The translations under genes were made by a program, and so were the position numbers. A DNA stretch of 64,000 nucleotides from Cryobacterium sp. PH31-AA6 (GTDB lineage: Bacteria > Actinomycetota > Actinomycetes > Actinomycetales > Microbacteriaceae), in contig NZ_JASISS010000011.1 of assembly GCF_030063195.1 (NCBI RefSeq), positions 41,726-105,725 on the forward strand. Direction: 5' to 3'. This document shows, piece by piece, positions 26,402-37,300 of this stretch (within the stretch, counting starts at the first letter, position 1; each line of letters begins with the position of its first letter). The notes under the pieces are model-generated. The model was not told the DNA's origin. It ran no database searches and worked only from the letters and a program-made list of their open reading frames with translations.

Positions 26402-28735
26402 ATGACCTCTCCCACCCCATTCCCCACCGGCACCATCCTCGGCTACCCGAGGATCGGACCCCGCCGCCAGCTCAAGAAGGCCGTCGAATCGTTCTGGGCC
26501 GGCACAACCACCGCCGCAGAACTTGAGGACACCGCCGTGGCACTCCGCCAGGCCACCCGGGAACGCCTGGTCGAGCTCGGTCTCCACGCCGGCGACTCGT
26601 CGATCCCCGGATCGTTCTCGTTCTACGACCAGGTGCTCGACGCCCTGTGCACCGTCGGGGCGGTGCCCACCCGCTACGCCTCGCTGGTGGACTCCGAAGG
26701 CAGCATCGATCTCGCCGGGTACTTCACGCTCGCCCGCGGGGAGGGCGACAATCTGCCGTTGGAGATGACGAAGTGGTTCGACTCCAACTATCACTACCTC
26801 GTGCCCGAGATCGGCCCGGAAACCGTTTTCTCTCTCTCCAGCGACCGCATCGTGCGGGAATTCGCCGAGGCGAAGGCGGCCGGCTACATCACCCGACCGG
26901 TGATCGTCGGCCCCGTCACGTTCCTCCTGCTGAGCAAGGCCAGCGACGAGGCACCCACCGGGTTCTCCCCGCTGGAGCGCCTCGACGACCTGCTCCCGGT
27001 ATACGCCGCACTGTTGGGACGCCTCGCCGACGCGGGAGCAGAATGGGTTCAGTTGGACGAGCCGGCCCTGGTCAGCGAGAGCCTCGACGCGCCGAGGGAG
27101 GACGCCCTCGCCGCGCTGGAACGGGCCTATGCCTCACTCGGTGCCCTCGACACCCGGCCGGCCATCTTCGTCGCGGCGCCCTACGGCAGTCTCGACGACG
27201 CGCTGCCGGTGCTCGCCCTAACCCGGGTCGATGCCATCGGGCTCGACCTCGTGCGGGGCGACGTGCCGCACGCGACCCCCGGACTCGCGGCGAAGACCCT
27301 CGTCGCCGGGGTGATCGACGGCCACAACATCTGGCGCGGCGACCTGGCCGGCGCGTTCGACGTGGCGCAGCGCCTCTCCGGCCTGGCCGGGCGGGTGACC
27401 GTTTCCACCTCCACCTCCCTGCTCCACGTCCCGCACAATGTGGACGACGAGACCAGGCTCGACGAGCACCTCGCGGGGTGGCTTGCCTTCGCCGACCAGA
27501 AGGTCGGCCAGGTGGCAACCCTGGCTCGCGGCCTCACCGAGGGCCGCGCCGCCATTGCGGCCGAACTGGCGGCGGCAGCGGATGCGCGGGACGCCCGCCG
27601 CGCCGCTCCGGGCGTGCGAGATGGGTCCGTGCGTGCCCGCGCCGCCACACTGACCGAAGCCGACTACAGCCGCGGCGACTACCAGGCGCGGCTCCACGCC
27701 CAGGCCTGCGCGCTGGACCTGCCTCTGCTGCCGACAACGACCATCGGATCCTTCCCGCAGACCGGGGACATCCGTCGCGCCAGGGCCCGGCATCTGACCG
27801 GTGCGCTCACCGATGAGGACTACCGCCGCCTGATGGAGGCGGAGATCGCCCGGGTCGTCGCGCTGCAGGAGGAAATCGGACTCGACGTGCTCGTTCACGG
27901 TGAACCGGAACGCAACGACATGGTGCAGTACTTCGCCGAGCAGCTCGACGGCTTCGCGGTCACCGAGAACGGCTGGGTGCAGTCCTACGGCAGCAGATGC
28001 ACGCGCCCGTCGATTCTCTGGGGTGATGTGTCCCGGCCGCGCCCGATCACCGTGGCCTGGTCCACGTACACCCAGGGATTGACCCGCAAGCCGGTCAAGG
28101 GCATGCTCACGGGGCCGGTCACGATCCTGGCCTGGTCGTTCGTACGTGACGACCAGCCTCTGGCGGACACTGCGACGCAGGTCGCCCTCGCCCTCCGGGA
28201 CGAGATCACCGATCTCGAGGCCGCAGGCATCCGAATCGTCCAGGTCGACGAGCCGGCTCTGCGCGAACTCCTGCCGCTCAAGACGAAGGACCACGCCGAC
28301 TACCTCGACTGGTCGGTCGGCTCATTCCGGCTTGCGACGGCCGGGGCGAACGACGCCACCCAGATCCACACCCACCTCTGCTACTCCGAGTTCGGGGTCG
28401 TGATCGACGCCATCCGCAATCTCGACGCGGATGTCACGAGCATCGAGGCCGTGCGCTCCCGGATGGAGGTCGTCGCCGACATCGAGGCCGGCGGGTTCGA
28501 CCACGGCATCGGCCCGGGCGTCTACGACATCCACTCGCCGCGCGTGCCGAGCATCGGCGAAATCACCGACCTGCTCGACCGCGCCCTGGAGTCGATTCCC
28601 GAGCGACAGGTCTGGGTCAACCCGGACTGCGGCTTAAAGACCAGGGGATACACCGAGACGGTCGAGTCCCTGCACAACATGGTGGCCGCCACCAGCGCCG
28701 TACGCGAGCGCATCGGCGCGGTCGTCCCCGCGTAG
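26402..28735 (+). CDS. metE: cobalamin-independent methionine synthase
   Basis: 777 residues. It transfers the methyl group of 5-methyltetrahydropteroyl-triglutamate to homocysteine. The N-terminal GYPRIGPRRQLKKA is the folate-binding start of the first barrel. The zinc ligands of the second barrel are visible in HTHLCYSEF and, near the C-terminus, NPDCGLKTRGY. Length is normal for the family. AAAGGA (26389-26394) supports ATG 26402; the frame open upstream to 26150 includes the polypyrimidine tract and is not coding. I see no B12 riboswitch in the 206-nt leader. Confidence 0.95.
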   Translation: MTSPTPFPTGTILGYPRIGPRRQLKKAVESFWAGTTTAAELEDTAVALRQATRERLVELGLHAGDSSIPGSFSFYDQVLDALCTVGAVPTRYASLVDSEGSIDLAGYFTLARGEGDNLPLEMTKWFDSNYHYLVPEIGPETVFSLSSDRIVREFAEAKAAGYITRPVIVGPVTFLLLSKASDEAPTGFSPLERLDDLLPVYAALLGRLADAGAEWVQLDEPALVSESLDAPREDALAALERAYASLGALDTRPAIFVAAPYGSLDDALPVLALTRVDAIGLDLVRGDVPHATPGLAAKTLVAGVIDGHNIWRGDLAGAFDVAQRLSGLAGRVTVSTSTSLLHVPHNVDDETRLDEHLAGWLAFADQKVGQVATLARGLTEGRAAIAAELAAAADARDARRAAPGVRDGSVRARAATLTEADYSRGDYQARLHAQACALDLPLLPTTTIGSFPQTGDIRRARARHLTGALTDEDYRRLMEAEIARVVALQEEIGLDVLVHGEPERNDMVQYFAEQLDGFAVTENGWVQSYGSRCTRPSILWGDVSRPRPITVAWSTYTQGLTRKPVKGMLTGPVTILAWSFVRDDQPLADTATQVALALRDEITDLEAAGIRIVQVDEPALRELLPLKTKDHADYLDWSVGSFRLATAGANDATQIHTHLCYSEFGVVIDAIRNLDADVTSIEAVRSRMEVVADIEAGGFDHGIGPGVYDIHSPRVPSIGEITDLLDRALESIPERQVWVNPDCGLKTRGYTETVESLHNMVAATSAVRERIGAVVPA

Positions 28736-28747
28736 CCGACGGCATAC

Positions 28748-28783
28748 GGAACGGCCCTGTCGGAATGCCGACAGGGCCGTTCC
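28748..28783. terminator. bidirectional terminator hairpin metE/lexA
   Basis: GGAACGGCCCTGTCGG and CCGACAGGGCCGTTCC form a perfect 16-bp stem with an AATG loop. It sits 12 nt after the metE stop and 73 nt beyond the end of lexA, which converges on it. No T-run follows on the plus strand. Confidence 0.8.
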
Positions 28784-28856
28784 CTGCACCACAGCTATCG
28801 GCGCGGGGCGCTGAGGCGCGGGGCGCTGAGGCGCAGAGCACTGAGGCCTGGGGCGG

Positions 28857-29561
28857 TCAGACCGATCGGAGCACCGCCACGATCTTGCCCAGGATTTCGG
28901 CATGGTCGCCGACGATGGGTTCGAAATTAGTGTTGCGCGGGAGCAGCCAGGTGTGGCCGTCGCGCTGGCGGAAGACCTTGACCGTCGCCTCGCCATCGAG
29001 CATGGCCGCGACGATCTCGCCGTTCTCGGCCGTCTTCTGCTGCCGGACGACGACCCAGTCGCCGTCGCAGATTGCGGCGTCGATCATTGACTCGCCGACG
29101 ACCTTGAGCATGAACAGCTCGCCCTTGCCCACCAGCTGGCGGGGGAGCGGGAAGATCTCGTCAATCTGCTGGTCGGCCATGATCGGCACGCCGGCCGCGA
29201 TCCGGCCGACCAGCGGCACCATGGCCGCGTCGCCGACCTGAACCCCCGACTGATAGCTTTCCGCACCGCCGGCAGGGACATCTTCCGGGGACCGCGGAAT
29301 TTCGATCAGCACCTCGAGCGCCCGGGGCCGGTTCGGGTCGCGACGAAGGTACCCGCTCAGCTCGAGCTGGTTGAGCTGATGGGTGACGCTCGAGAGCGAC
29401 GAGAGACCGACCGCGTCGCCGATCTCACGCATGCTCGGCGGATAGCCGCGCTGGCTCACCGAGCGCTGGATCACATCGAGGATCGCGAGCTGCTTCTCGC
29501 TCAGGCTCTTGCGGCGCCTGGTGCCGCCCTTGTCGCGGGGACCGCTGGTGTCCTGCGTCAC
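28857..29561 (-). CDS. lexA: SOS repressor LexA
   Basis: 234 residues. The winged HTH spans residues 20-85 ([29 protein letters not shown]). The self-cleavage site is Ala123-Gly124 in RIAAGVPIM and the catalytic dyad is Ser158 (GESMID) with Lys195 (ATVKVF). RecA filaments trigger this cleavage. I choose GTG 29561 because GAGGAG sits 8 nt upstream; an ATG at 29594 has no ribosome-binding site and an ATG at 29696 would add 45 non-family residues. A promoter TTGTTT-17 bp-TACAGT is readable on the minus strand (29692 to 29664). Confidence 0.95.
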   Translation of the reverse strand: MTQDTSGPRDKGGTRRRKSLSEKQLAILDVIQRSVSQRGYPPSMREIGDAVGLSSLSSVTHQLNQLELSGYLRRDPNRPRALEVLIEIPRSPEDVPAGGAESYQSGVQVGDAAMVPLVGRIAAGVPIMADQQIDEIFPLPRQLVGKGELFMLKVVGESMIDAAICDGDWVVVRQQKTAENGEIVAAMLDGEATVKVFRQRDGHTWLLPRNTNFEPIVGDHAEILGKIVAVLRSV

Positions 29562-29596
29562 GATGTCGCTCCTCGTCTCGGTGAACCGGGTCATCT

Positions 29597-29656
29597 GGCG
29601 GTCAAAACCGCCGTCAAACCCGAATGTCGGTGGTGTCTGGTTGATTGACACCAGAC
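29597..29656 (-). promoter_or_regulatory. lexA 5' leader with two inverted repeats
   Basis: GGCGGT-CAAA-ACCGCC (29597-29612) and the overlapping pair TGGTGTC-N9-GACACCA / GTCTGG-N10-CCAGAC (29631-29656) lie between the predicted lexA promoter and the GTG start. They would fold in the lexA mRNA leader. The function is unknown. Confidence 0.5.
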
Positions 29657-29744
29657 AATCGAAACTGTATCCATCTCGGGTCCGATAAACAAACATTCAT
29701 TCGAGTGTGTCGTGATCTTTTTTGGGATTCTACGGATTTATCTC

Positions 29745-29789
29745 TTGATTGTTCGAAGAATCGAATATACATTCGGAACATAGGTTCGC
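29745..29789 (+). promoter_or_regulatory. LysM gene promoter with LexA-type box
   Basis: TTGATT (29745-29750) and TACATT (29768-29773) form a promoter with a 17-bp spacer. The LexA-type site CGGAACATAGGTTCGC (29774-29789) begins at the next base, so it covers the transcription start. The core GAAC-N4-GTTC is exact. The same site lies about 80 bp upstream of the predicted lexA promoter and may also affect lexA. Confidence 0.75.
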
Positions 29790-29841
29790 ATCCGGCTCTC
29801 CCGGCCGAGGGTCGGATGCGTTTTTACACAGGAGGTTCGAC

Positions 29842-30279
29842 ATGAGCACTGCACTCGGAATGACTGCATTCGGCGGAACGACCGTCATCGGCACGAACAC
29901 GATCGGCGACCGCGCCGGCATCGACACGCACTCCGGCCGCACCAGACTCCATCTCACCCGGCGCGGGCGCGTCGTCTTCACGACGCTGGCGGCAATCCCG
30001 ATCGCCGCCGTCGCCCTGGCCCTCGCCCTCAACGGCGGGATCGCCGCGGCCGAGGGGGCCAACATCGGGGCACACCTGGGGGCGAACACCGTCGCCGGCG
30101 TCGCCACCGCCTTCGACTACGTCACCATCCGGTCGGGCCAGTCCCTCTGGCAGTTGGCCGAGACCATCGCCCCCACCTCCGACCCTCGTGACGTGATCGC
30201 CGAGATCGTGAGCCTGAACCAGCTGCCCTCGGAGAACGTCCAGCCCGGTCAGCGTCTGGCTCTCCCGAACACGTTCTGA
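29842..30279 (+). CDS. LysM-domain membrane protein, probable SOS cell-division inhibitor
   Basis: 145 residues. A cytoplasmic N-terminus of about 44 residues, one transmembrane helix (about 46-68) and a C-terminal LysM domain (about 93-143, starting YVTIRSGQSLWQLAE) face the cell wall. The position, divergent from lexA, is that of YneA in Bacillus, Rv2719c (ChiZ) in Mycobacterium and DivS in Corynebacterium, all damage-induced division regulators; the gene here has a LexA-type box over its promoter. ATG 29842 follows GGAGGT (29831-29836). The function is inferred from context and layout. Confidence 0.82.
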   Translation: MSTALGMTAFGGTTVIGTNTIGDRAGIDTHSGRTRLHLTRRGRVVFTTLAAIPIAAVALALALNGGIAAAEGANIGAHLGANTVAGVATAFDYVTIRSGQSLWQLAETIAPTSDPRDVIAEIVSLNQLPSENVQPGQRLALPNTF

Positions 30280-30386
30280 AGCCAGCGACTTGACGCCGCC
30301 GGGCCACAGGGTCTGATTGGGTCCCCGGGCCTGAGCCACCGCGGCTGAGGGGGAACGCCCCAGTCTCCGCCGGTAACATGGGGGAA

Positions 30387-31466
30387 GTGACCAGTCTCAA
30401 CGACCTGCCCCTCCGCGATAATCTGCGCGGACTCACCCCCTATGGAGCGCCGCAGCTGCACGTTCCGGTTGCTCTCAACGTGAATGAGAACACGCACGGC
30501 ATCCCCGAAGCCGTGGCCGGGGACATCGCGGCCGCGCTGGCCGAAGCCATTCGCACGATCAACCGGTATCCCGACCGTGAGTTCACCGAACTGCGGGAGT
30601 CCCTCGCCCGCTACCTCGGTCACGGGCTGACCAGGGAGAACATTTGGGCCGCGAACGGTTCCAACGAGGTGTTGCAGCAGGTGCTGCAGGCCTTCGGTGG
30701 CCCGGGACGGTCGGTCCTCGGCTTCGCGCCGACCTACTCGATGTATTCCCTCCTCGCCTCCGGCACCGGAACCCGCTGGGTCGCCGGTACCAGAGACGCC
30801 GACTTCGAGCTGACTCCCGCGACCGCCAAGGCGTGGGTCGACGAGGTGACACCCGACCTCGTCTTCCTCTGCTCCCCGAACAACCCCACCGGAACGCCGC
30901 TCTCACTCGACACGATCGCGGCCGTCTACGACGCGACCGACGGGATCGTCGTCGTCGACGAGGCCTATGCCGAATTCGGCCCGGCCGACACGCCGAGCGC
31001 GCTCACGCTGCTGCCCGGACGTGAACGGCTCCTGGTCTCCCGCACCATGAGCAAGGCGTTCGCTTTCGCCGGCGCGCGCGTGGGCTACCTTGCCGGGGAT
31101 CCGGCGGTGACGGATGCCCTCCGCCTGGTGCGCCTGCCGTACCACCTGTCCGCGCTCACCCAGGCGGCGGCCGTCGCTGCACTGGCGCACACCCCCGAGA
31201 TGCTCGCCATGGTCGACGATATTCGTGGCCAGCGCGACCGTCTGGTCACGCAGTTGACTGCCCTCGGCTACCGCCCGTTGCGCAGCGCGAGCAACTTCGT
31301 GCTCTTCGGCGGAGTGGAGGACCCCCGGGGCACCTTCGAAGCGCTGCTGGCCGAGGGCATCCTCGTGCGCGACGTCGGGATCCCCGGGCACCTGCGCGTC
31401 ACGGCGGGCACGGAGGCGGAGACGAGTGCCTTCCTCACGGCGCTGGCGGGGCTCGCGCAGCACTGA
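30387..31466 (+). CDS. hisC: histidinol-phosphate aminotransferase
   Basis: 359 residues. This PLP enzyme carries out the transamination step of histidine synthesis. The PLP-binding Lys is in SRTMSKAFAFAGARVGY (near residue 225), with SPNNPTGTP and DEAYAEF upstream as expected. GTG 30387 is chosen over ATG 30378 because TAACAT (30374-30379) ends 7 nt before it and the ATG would overlap the -10 box. It heads hisC-hisB-hisH-priA. Confidence 0.92.
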   Translation: MTSLNDLPLRDNLRGLTPYGAPQLHVPVALNVNENTHGIPEAVAGDIAAALAEAIRTINRYPDREFTELRESLARYLGHGLTRENIWAANGSNEVLQQVLQAFGGPGRSVLGFAPTYSMYSLLASGTGTRWVAGTRDADFELTPATAKAWVDEVTPDLVFLCSPNNPTGTPLSLDTIAAVYDATDGIVVVDEAYAEFGPADTPSALTLLPGRERLLVSRTMSKAFAFAGARVGYLAGDPAVTDALRLVRLPYHLSALTQAAAVAALAHTPEMLAMVDDIRGQRDRLVTQLTALGYRPLRSASNFVLFGGVEDPRGTFEALLAEGILVRDVGIPGHLRVTAGTEAETSAFLTALAGLAQH

Positions 31467-31493
31467 GCCGCCCGGCCCAATAAACTGTTGGAT

Positions 31494-32117
31494 ATGAGCC
31501 TGCCTCCCACTACCTCCTCGCCCCGCGTCGCCCACCTGGAGCGCGAGACCAGCGAGTCGAGCATCGAGCTGACGCTCAACCTCGACGGCACGGGAGTCTC
31601 CGACATCCAGACCTCCGTCCCGTTCTATGACCACCTGCTCACGGCGTTCGCCAAGCACTCGTTGACCGACCTCACCGTGCGCGCCCGCGGCGACATTGAA
31701 ATCGATGTTCACCACACGGTGGAGGACATCGGTATCGTGCTCGGTCAGGCGATCCGCCAGGCCCTCGGCGACAAATCAGGCATCTCCCGTTACGGCGACG
31801 CTCTCGTGCCGCTTGACGAGGCCCTCGTTCAGGCCGTCGTCGATATCTCCGGCCGCCCATACCTGGTGCACCTCGGCGAGCCGGCCGGTTTCGAATTCCA
31901 CCTGATCGGTGGACACTTCACCGGCTCGATGGTGCGCCACGTCTTCGAGGCGATCACCTTCAACGCCGGCCTGACCGTGCACATCACCGTTCAGGGCGGC
32001 CGGGACCCGCACCACATCGCCGAGGCCGAGTTCAAGGCATTCGCGCGCGCCTTCCGTCAGGCGAAGGCGTTCGACCCCCTCGTCTCCGGCATCCCGTCGA
32101 CGAAGGGCGCGTTGTGA
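31494..32117 (+). CDS. hisB: imidazoleglycerol-phosphate dehydratase
   Basis: 207 residues, the monofunctional form without the phosphatase domain found in E. coli. The two His-rich metal motifs are HHTVEDIGI (near residue 70) and the later [21 protein letters not shown] (31481-31486) ends 7 nt before ATG 31494, so hisB has its own leaderless-type promoter although hisC ends only 27 nt upstream. Its stop overlaps the hisH start. Confidence 0.94.
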   Translation: MSLPPTTSSPRVAHLERETSESSIELTLNLDGTGVSDIQTSVPFYDHLLTAFAKHSLTDLTVRARGDIEIDVHHTVEDIGIVLGQAIRQALGDKSGISRYGDALVPLDEALVQAVVDISGRPYLVHLGEPAGFEFHLIGGHFTGSMVRHVFEAITFNAGLTVHITVQGGRDPHHIAEAEFKAFARAFRQAKAFDPLVSGIPSTKGAL

Positions 32118-32746
32118 GCCGAATCGTCGTCTTCGACTACGGCACCGGCAACGTTCACTCGGCCGTCAAGGCCCTCGAGCTCGCCGGTGCGGACGTCACC
32201 CTCACCAGCGACCGCACGGTGGCCCTCGAAGCCGACGGACTGGTCGTTCCGGGCGTCGGCGCGTTCAGCGCGGTCATGGCCGCGTTGAAGGCGGTGCATG
32301 GGGACGAGATCGTCGATCGCCGAATCGCCGGTGGGCGTCCTGTCCTCGGCATCTGCGTGGGCATGCAGGTTCTTTTCGAACACGGCGTGGAACGCGGTGT
32401 CGACACGGAGGGCCTGGGCGAATGGCCGGGCACCGTCACCCGCCTCGACGCGCCGATCCTGCCGCACATGGGGTGGAACACGGTCACGCCCGACGAGAGC
32501 TCGGTCTTGTTCCGGGGGATCGAAGAGGAACGGTTCTACTTCGTGCACTCCTACGCGGCGCAAGAGTGGACCCTCGACGTCATGCCGCCGTTCCCGAAGC
32601 CTCGGCTGACCTGGGCCGAGCACGGTGTCCCGTTCCTGGCCGCGATTGAGAACGGCCCGCTGTCGGCCACACAATTCCACCCGGAGAAGTCCGGTGAGGC
32701 GGGCATCCGTCTGCTCTCCAACTGGCTTGGGTCGCTCCGCGACTAG
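32114..32746 (+). CDS. hisH: imidazole glycerol phosphate synthase, glutaminase subunit
   Basis: 210 residues. This class-I glutamine amidotransferase supplies ammonia to HisF. The catalytic Cys is in [11 protein letters not shown] (near residue 80) and the His/Glu pair in [10 protein letters not shown]. The N-terminal [10 protein letters not shown] is typical. GTG 32114 overlaps the last four bases of hisB. The partner hisF is not in the window. Confidence 0.94.
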   Translation: MSRIVVFDYGTGNVHSAVKALELAGADVTLTSDRTVALEADGLVVPGVGAFSAVMAALKAVHGDEIVDRRIAGGRPVLGICVGMQVLFEHGVERGVDTEGLGEWPGTVTRLDAPILPHMGWNTVTPDESSVLFRGIEEERFYFVHSYAAQEWTLDVMPPFPKPRLTWAEHGVPFLAAIENGPLSATQFHPEKSGEAGIRLLSNWLGSLRD

Positions 32747-32803
32747 CCTCGCCATTGTCTGCACCGGACGCCGCCACACGCCCACCCCGAACTGAGGACC
32801 CCC

Positions 32804-33550
32804 ATGACTGAGCTTTCCCCCACCCCGCGTCTCGTTCTCCTGCCCGCCGTCGACGTGGCCGGGGGCAAGGCCGTGCGTCTGACCCAGGGCGAGGCCGGCA
32901 CCGAGACCAACTACGGCGACCCGGTCGACGCGGCCCTCGACTGGGCCCGCCAGGGCGCCGAGTGGATCCACCTCGTCGACCTGGACGCGGCGTTCGGCCG
33001 CGGCAACAACACCGAGGTGATCCGCAACGTGATCCGCGAGGTGACCGGGGTGCGGATCGAACTCTCCGGCGGCATCCGTGACGACGCGTCTCTCGCGGCA
33101 GCCCTCGGAGCAGGCGTCAGCAGGATCAACCTCGGCACCGCGGCGCTCGAAGACCCGGAGTGGGCCGCTCGGGTGATCGCGGAGCACGGCGACGCCGTGG
33201 CGGTCGGACTGGACGTGCGGGGGACGACCCTCGCGGCCCGAGGCTGGACGAAGGACGGCGGCGACCTGTGGCAGGTCCTCGCCCGACTCGAAGACGCCGG
33301 TTGCGCGCGCTACGTCGTCACCGACGTCACCAAGGACGGCACCCTGCAGGGCCCGAACATCGAGCTTCTCCGCCAGGTGATGGAGCGCACGGACCGACCG
33401 GTCGTGGCATCCGGCGGCATCTCCAGCCTCGCCGACATCGCCGCGCTCCGCGAGCTCGTCCCGCTCGGCCTCGAGGGCACGATCGTGGGCAAGGCGCTCT
33501 ACGCGGGCGCATTCACCCTGGGCGAGGCGCTGGATGTCGCCGGCGCGTAA
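32804..33550 (+). CDS. priA: phosphoribosyl isomerase (HisA, or bifunctional PriA)
   Basis: 248 residues. This TIM barrel isomerises ProFAR in histidine synthesis; in actinobacteria PriA also replaces TrpF. The first catalytic Asp is in [12 protein letters not shown] (near residue 16) and the second in [16 protein letters not shown]. The Arg-containing loop and overall likeness to actinobacterial proteins favour PriA, but whether a separate trpF exists cannot be seen. The start overlaps nothing; the sseB-like gene begins 17 bp before its stop. Confidence 0.88.
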   Translation: MTELSPTPRLVLLPAVDVAGGKAVRLTQGEAGTETNYGDPVDAALDWARQGAEWIHLVDLDAAFGRGNNTEVIRNVIREVTGVRIELSGGIRDDASLAAALGAGVSRINLGTAALEDPEWAARVIAEHGDAVAVGLDVRGTTLAARGWTKDGGDLWQVLARLEDAGCARYVVTDVTKDGTLQGPNIELLRQVMERTDRPVVASGGISSLADIAALRELVPLGLEGTIVGKALYAGAFTLGEALDVAGA

Positions 33551-34328
33551 CCTCGGCTCCACCGGCGAACCGGCCGGACCCACAGACTCGGCCGGACAGC
33601 CGTGGGCCGGCCGGGAATTCCTGGCGAACGTCCACGACGACGATGACGGTTCCGCCCCCGCCTCACTCCTCGCCGCACTGGTGCGCTTCCGGGACCGCGA
33701 GGCGGGGGAGGAGAGCGTCGTCGACGCCATCCGCAGCTCACGACTGCTCATCCCGCTGCTGACCGCCCTCGGCGACGCCGGCGTCGGACCGACCGGGCTG
33801 GTCATCGACAAGACCCAGGAACTTTCGATCATCACCGTGGCGGGCCCGGACGGCCGGAGCGTGTTGCCCGTGTTCTCCTCCGCCGCTGCGATGCGGTCGT
33901 GGAACCCGGAGGCCCGGCCGGTGCCCTCGGACGGCGTGCGGGTCGCGCTGGCCGCCGCACAGGAGAACACCGACCTCGTCGTGCTCGACCCCACCGCCGA
34001 GACCGAATTCGTCATCCGGCGCCCCGCCCTCTGGGCCATCGCCCAGTCCAAGCCGTGGACGCCGAGCTACGCGAGCCGGCAGGTTGCGGATGCCTTCGCC
34101 TCGTCAATCGCCACCGAGCTGTCGGTGCTCGGCATCGACCTGACCGCGGGAGACACGGAGGCCAGGCTGGCCGGCCCCGAACTGATCGTGCGCCTGATCC
34201 TGGTCGACGGACTCACCCAGGTCGAGCTGGACGCCACACTCGCCAGGCTCGCCGCCCGCTGGTCCGCCAGCGACGTCATCGCCACCCAGGTGGATTCGCT
34301 CCGGGTGCAGCTCAGCGGGTCCGCTTAG
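33534..34328 (+). CDS. SseB family protein
   Basis: 264 residues. The core (about 40-170) matches the SseB N-terminal domain: [26 protein letters not shown], and [17 protein letters not shown]. No catalytic residues are known and the function in actinobacteria is unclear. ATG 33534 overlaps priA by 17 bp, so it is co-translated with the his cluster, a common actinobacterial order. Confidence 0.83.
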   Translation: MSPARNLGSTGEPAGPTDSAGQPWAGREFLANVHDDDDGSAPASLLAALVRFRDREAGEESVVDAIRSSRLLIPLLTALGDAGVGPTGLVIDKTQELSIITVAGPDGRSVLPVFSSAAAMRSWNPEARPVPSDGVRVALAAAQENTDLVVLDPTAETEFVIRRPALWAIAQSKPWTPSYASRQVADAFASSIATELSVLGIDLTAGDTEARLAGPELIVRLILVDGLTQVELDATLARLAARWSASDVIATQVDSLRVQLSGSA

Positions 34329-34376
34329 GCTTCCGAGAAAAGGGCACGTGTCGCAGGTTTCGGGGAGGATAGTGCC

Positions 34377-37300
34377 ATGACCGAGGTGCTTGAACGCTTC
34401 TCACCGGCCACTCGCGCGTGGTTCGGTGAGGCGTTCACGGCGCCCACCCCGGCCCAGCTCGGCGCCTGGGACGCCATCAGCCGCGGCTCGCACGCGCTCG
34501 TGGTGGCTCCAACCGGCTCGGGGAAGACCCTCGCCGCGTTCCTCTGGGCGATCGACCGGCTCGCCTCTGGCGCCGAGGGTCCCGACCGGGCCGGGCCGGG
34601 GTCGCCCGCGCCCAGAGTTCCCACGACCACCGTGCTCTACATCTCGCCGCTGAAGGCGCTCGGCGTCGACGTGGAGCGCAACCTGCGTGCCCCGCTCGTC
34701 GGGATCACCCAGGCGGCGCTTCGCCTCGGGCTCGAGCCACCCCAGGTCACCGTCGGCGTGCGCTCCGGCGACACCCCGGCCGCCGAGCGGCGGCGCCTCG
34801 TCAAGGCGCCGCCCGACATTCTGATCACCACGCCCGAGTCACTGTTTCTCATGCTCACTTCCGCCGCGCGCGAATCCCTGCGCGGCATCGACACGGTGAT
34901 CATCGACGAGGTGCACGCTGTGGCCGCCAGTAAGCGTGGCGCACACCTCGCCCTCTCGCTCGAGCGGCTCGACGACCTGCTCGCCACCCCGGCGCAGCGG
35001 ATCGGGCTGTCGGCCACCGTGCGTCCGGCCTCGGAGGTGGCGCGTTTCCTCGGCGGTGCCGCGGCCGTCGAGATCGTCTCGCCCGAAGCCGGCAAACGGT
35101 TCGACCTGCGCGTGGTGGTTCCCGTCGACGACATGAGCCAGGTCGGCCCGGTCGAACCGAGGGAGGGCCAGGCTGCCGCCTCCGCACCGCAGACCGGGTC
35201 GATCTGGCCGCACGTGGAGGAGGCGATCGTCGACGAGGTGCTCGCGCACTCGTCCTCGATCGTGTTCGCCAACTCCCGGCGGCTGGCCGAGCGCCTCACC
35301 GCGCGCTTCAACGAGATCTACACCGCGCGCCTGCAGGACGCCGAGGCGACTCCCGAGCCCGGCGGCGACGCGCCGGCACCGGATGCCCGACCGACCGAGC
35401 GGGCGGCGTCGCGCCCGCCGGCCGAACTCATGGGCGGCAGCGGCCAGAGCGAGGGGGCGGAACCCGTGCTGGCCCGTGCCCACCACGGTTCGGTCAGTCA
35501 CGACCAACGGGCCATGATCGAGGACGATCTCAAGAGCGGGCGGCTCCGGTGCGTCGTGGCCACCTCCAGTCTGGAGCTCGGCATCGACATGGGTGCCGTC
35601 GACCTGGTCGTGCAGGTCGAGTCCCCGCCGTCGGTCGCCAGCGGGCTGCAACGCATCGGCCGGGCCGGCCACCAGGTCGGCGAGATCTCCCGCGGCGTGA
35701 TCTACCCCAAGCATCGCGCCGACCTCATCCACGCGGCGGTCGCCGCCGAACGGATGGTCGCCGGCCTGATCGAGTCCCTGGCCGTGCCGGCCAACCCGCT
35801 CGACATCCTCGCCCAGCAGACCGTGGCGGTCACGGCGCTCGAGCCGGTGCAGGTGGAGGACTGGTTCGACTCTGTTCGCCGGAGCGCGCCGTTCCACACC
35901 CTGCCGCGCTCCGCGTTCGAGGCGACTCTCGACCTGCTGGCGGGGCGTTACCCGTCCGACCAGTTCGCCGAGCTCCGGCCGCGGATCGTCTGGGACCGGG
36001 AAGCCGGTACCCTCACCGGGCGCCCCGGCGCCCAACGGCTCGCCGTGACGAGCGGCGGCACCATCCCCGACCGCGGCCTCTTCGGTGTGTTCATGGTCGG
36101 CGGTGACCAGATCGGCGGGAGGCGGGTCGGCGAACTCGACGAGGAGATGGTCTACGAGTCCCGCGTCGGCGATGTGTTCGCCCTCGGTGCGACCAGCTGG
36201 CGGATCCAGGAGATCACCCACGACCGCGTCCTCGTTGTTCCCGCGTTCGGCGAACCAGGTCGGCTGCCGTTCTGGAAGGGCGACGGACTGGGCCGCCCCG
36301 CCGAGCTCGGCGAGGCGATCGGGGCGTTCATCCGGGAGGTCTCCGCGCTTCCGGCCGCAGAGGCCGCGGCCCGCTGTTCCGCGGGTGGCCTCGACGACCG
36401 GGCGGTGGCAAATTTGCTGTCCTTCCTGGCCGACCAGCGTGCCGCGACCAGTCACCTGCCGACCGACCGCACCCTCGTCGTCGAGAGGTTCCGCGACGAG
36501 CTCGGCGACTGGCGGGTCGTGATGCATTCCCCTTTCGGCATGAAGGTGCACGCTCCTTGGGCCCTGGCGGTCGCGGCACGGGTGCGGGAACGCTACGGCC
36601 TCGACGGTGGCTGCGTCGCCAGCGACGACGGTATCGTCGCGCGCATCCCCGACACCGACTCCGAACCCCCCGACGCCGCCCTCTTCGTCTTCGACCCCGA
36701 CGAGCTTGAGCAGCTCGTCACCGACGAGGTCGGCGGTTCCGCCCTGTTCGCCTCGCGTTTCCGGGAGTGCGCCGCGCGGGCGCTCCTCCTCCCGCGCTAC
36801 AACCCGGGCACCCGGTCGCCGCTCTGGCAGCAGCGGCAGAAGGCGTCGCAACTGCTCGAGGTGGCGCGAACATACCCGACCTTCCCGATCATCCTCGAGA
36901 CCGTGCGCGAGTGCCTGCAGGACGTCTACGACCTGCCCGCCCTGATCGGACTGGCCAGGCGGATCGCCGACCGCACCCTGCGCCTGGTCGAGGTGCACAC
37001 GGATACCGCCAGCCCGTTCGCGAGCACGCTCCTCTTCGGCTACGTGGCGGCCTTCATGTACGAGGGTGATTCCCCGCTCGCCGAGCGGCGGGCCACCGCC
37101 CTGTCGATCGACTCCGGACTGCTCGCCGAGCTTCTCGGCCGGGTCGAGCTGCGGGAATTGCTCGATCCGGCGGTGATCGAGGCGACCGATGCCGAGCTGC
37201 AACGGCTCACCGACGACCGCAAGGCCAGGGGGGTCGAGGGAATCGCCGATCTGCTCCGCGGCCTCGGCCCGCTGACCCGGACCGAGATCGCCGCCCGCCT

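Noticed and set aside
29562..29696. N-terminally extended LexA from ATG 29696 or ATG 29594
   Set aside because: No ribosome-binding site at either; the extension is unlike LexA and overlaps the predicted promoter and leader.
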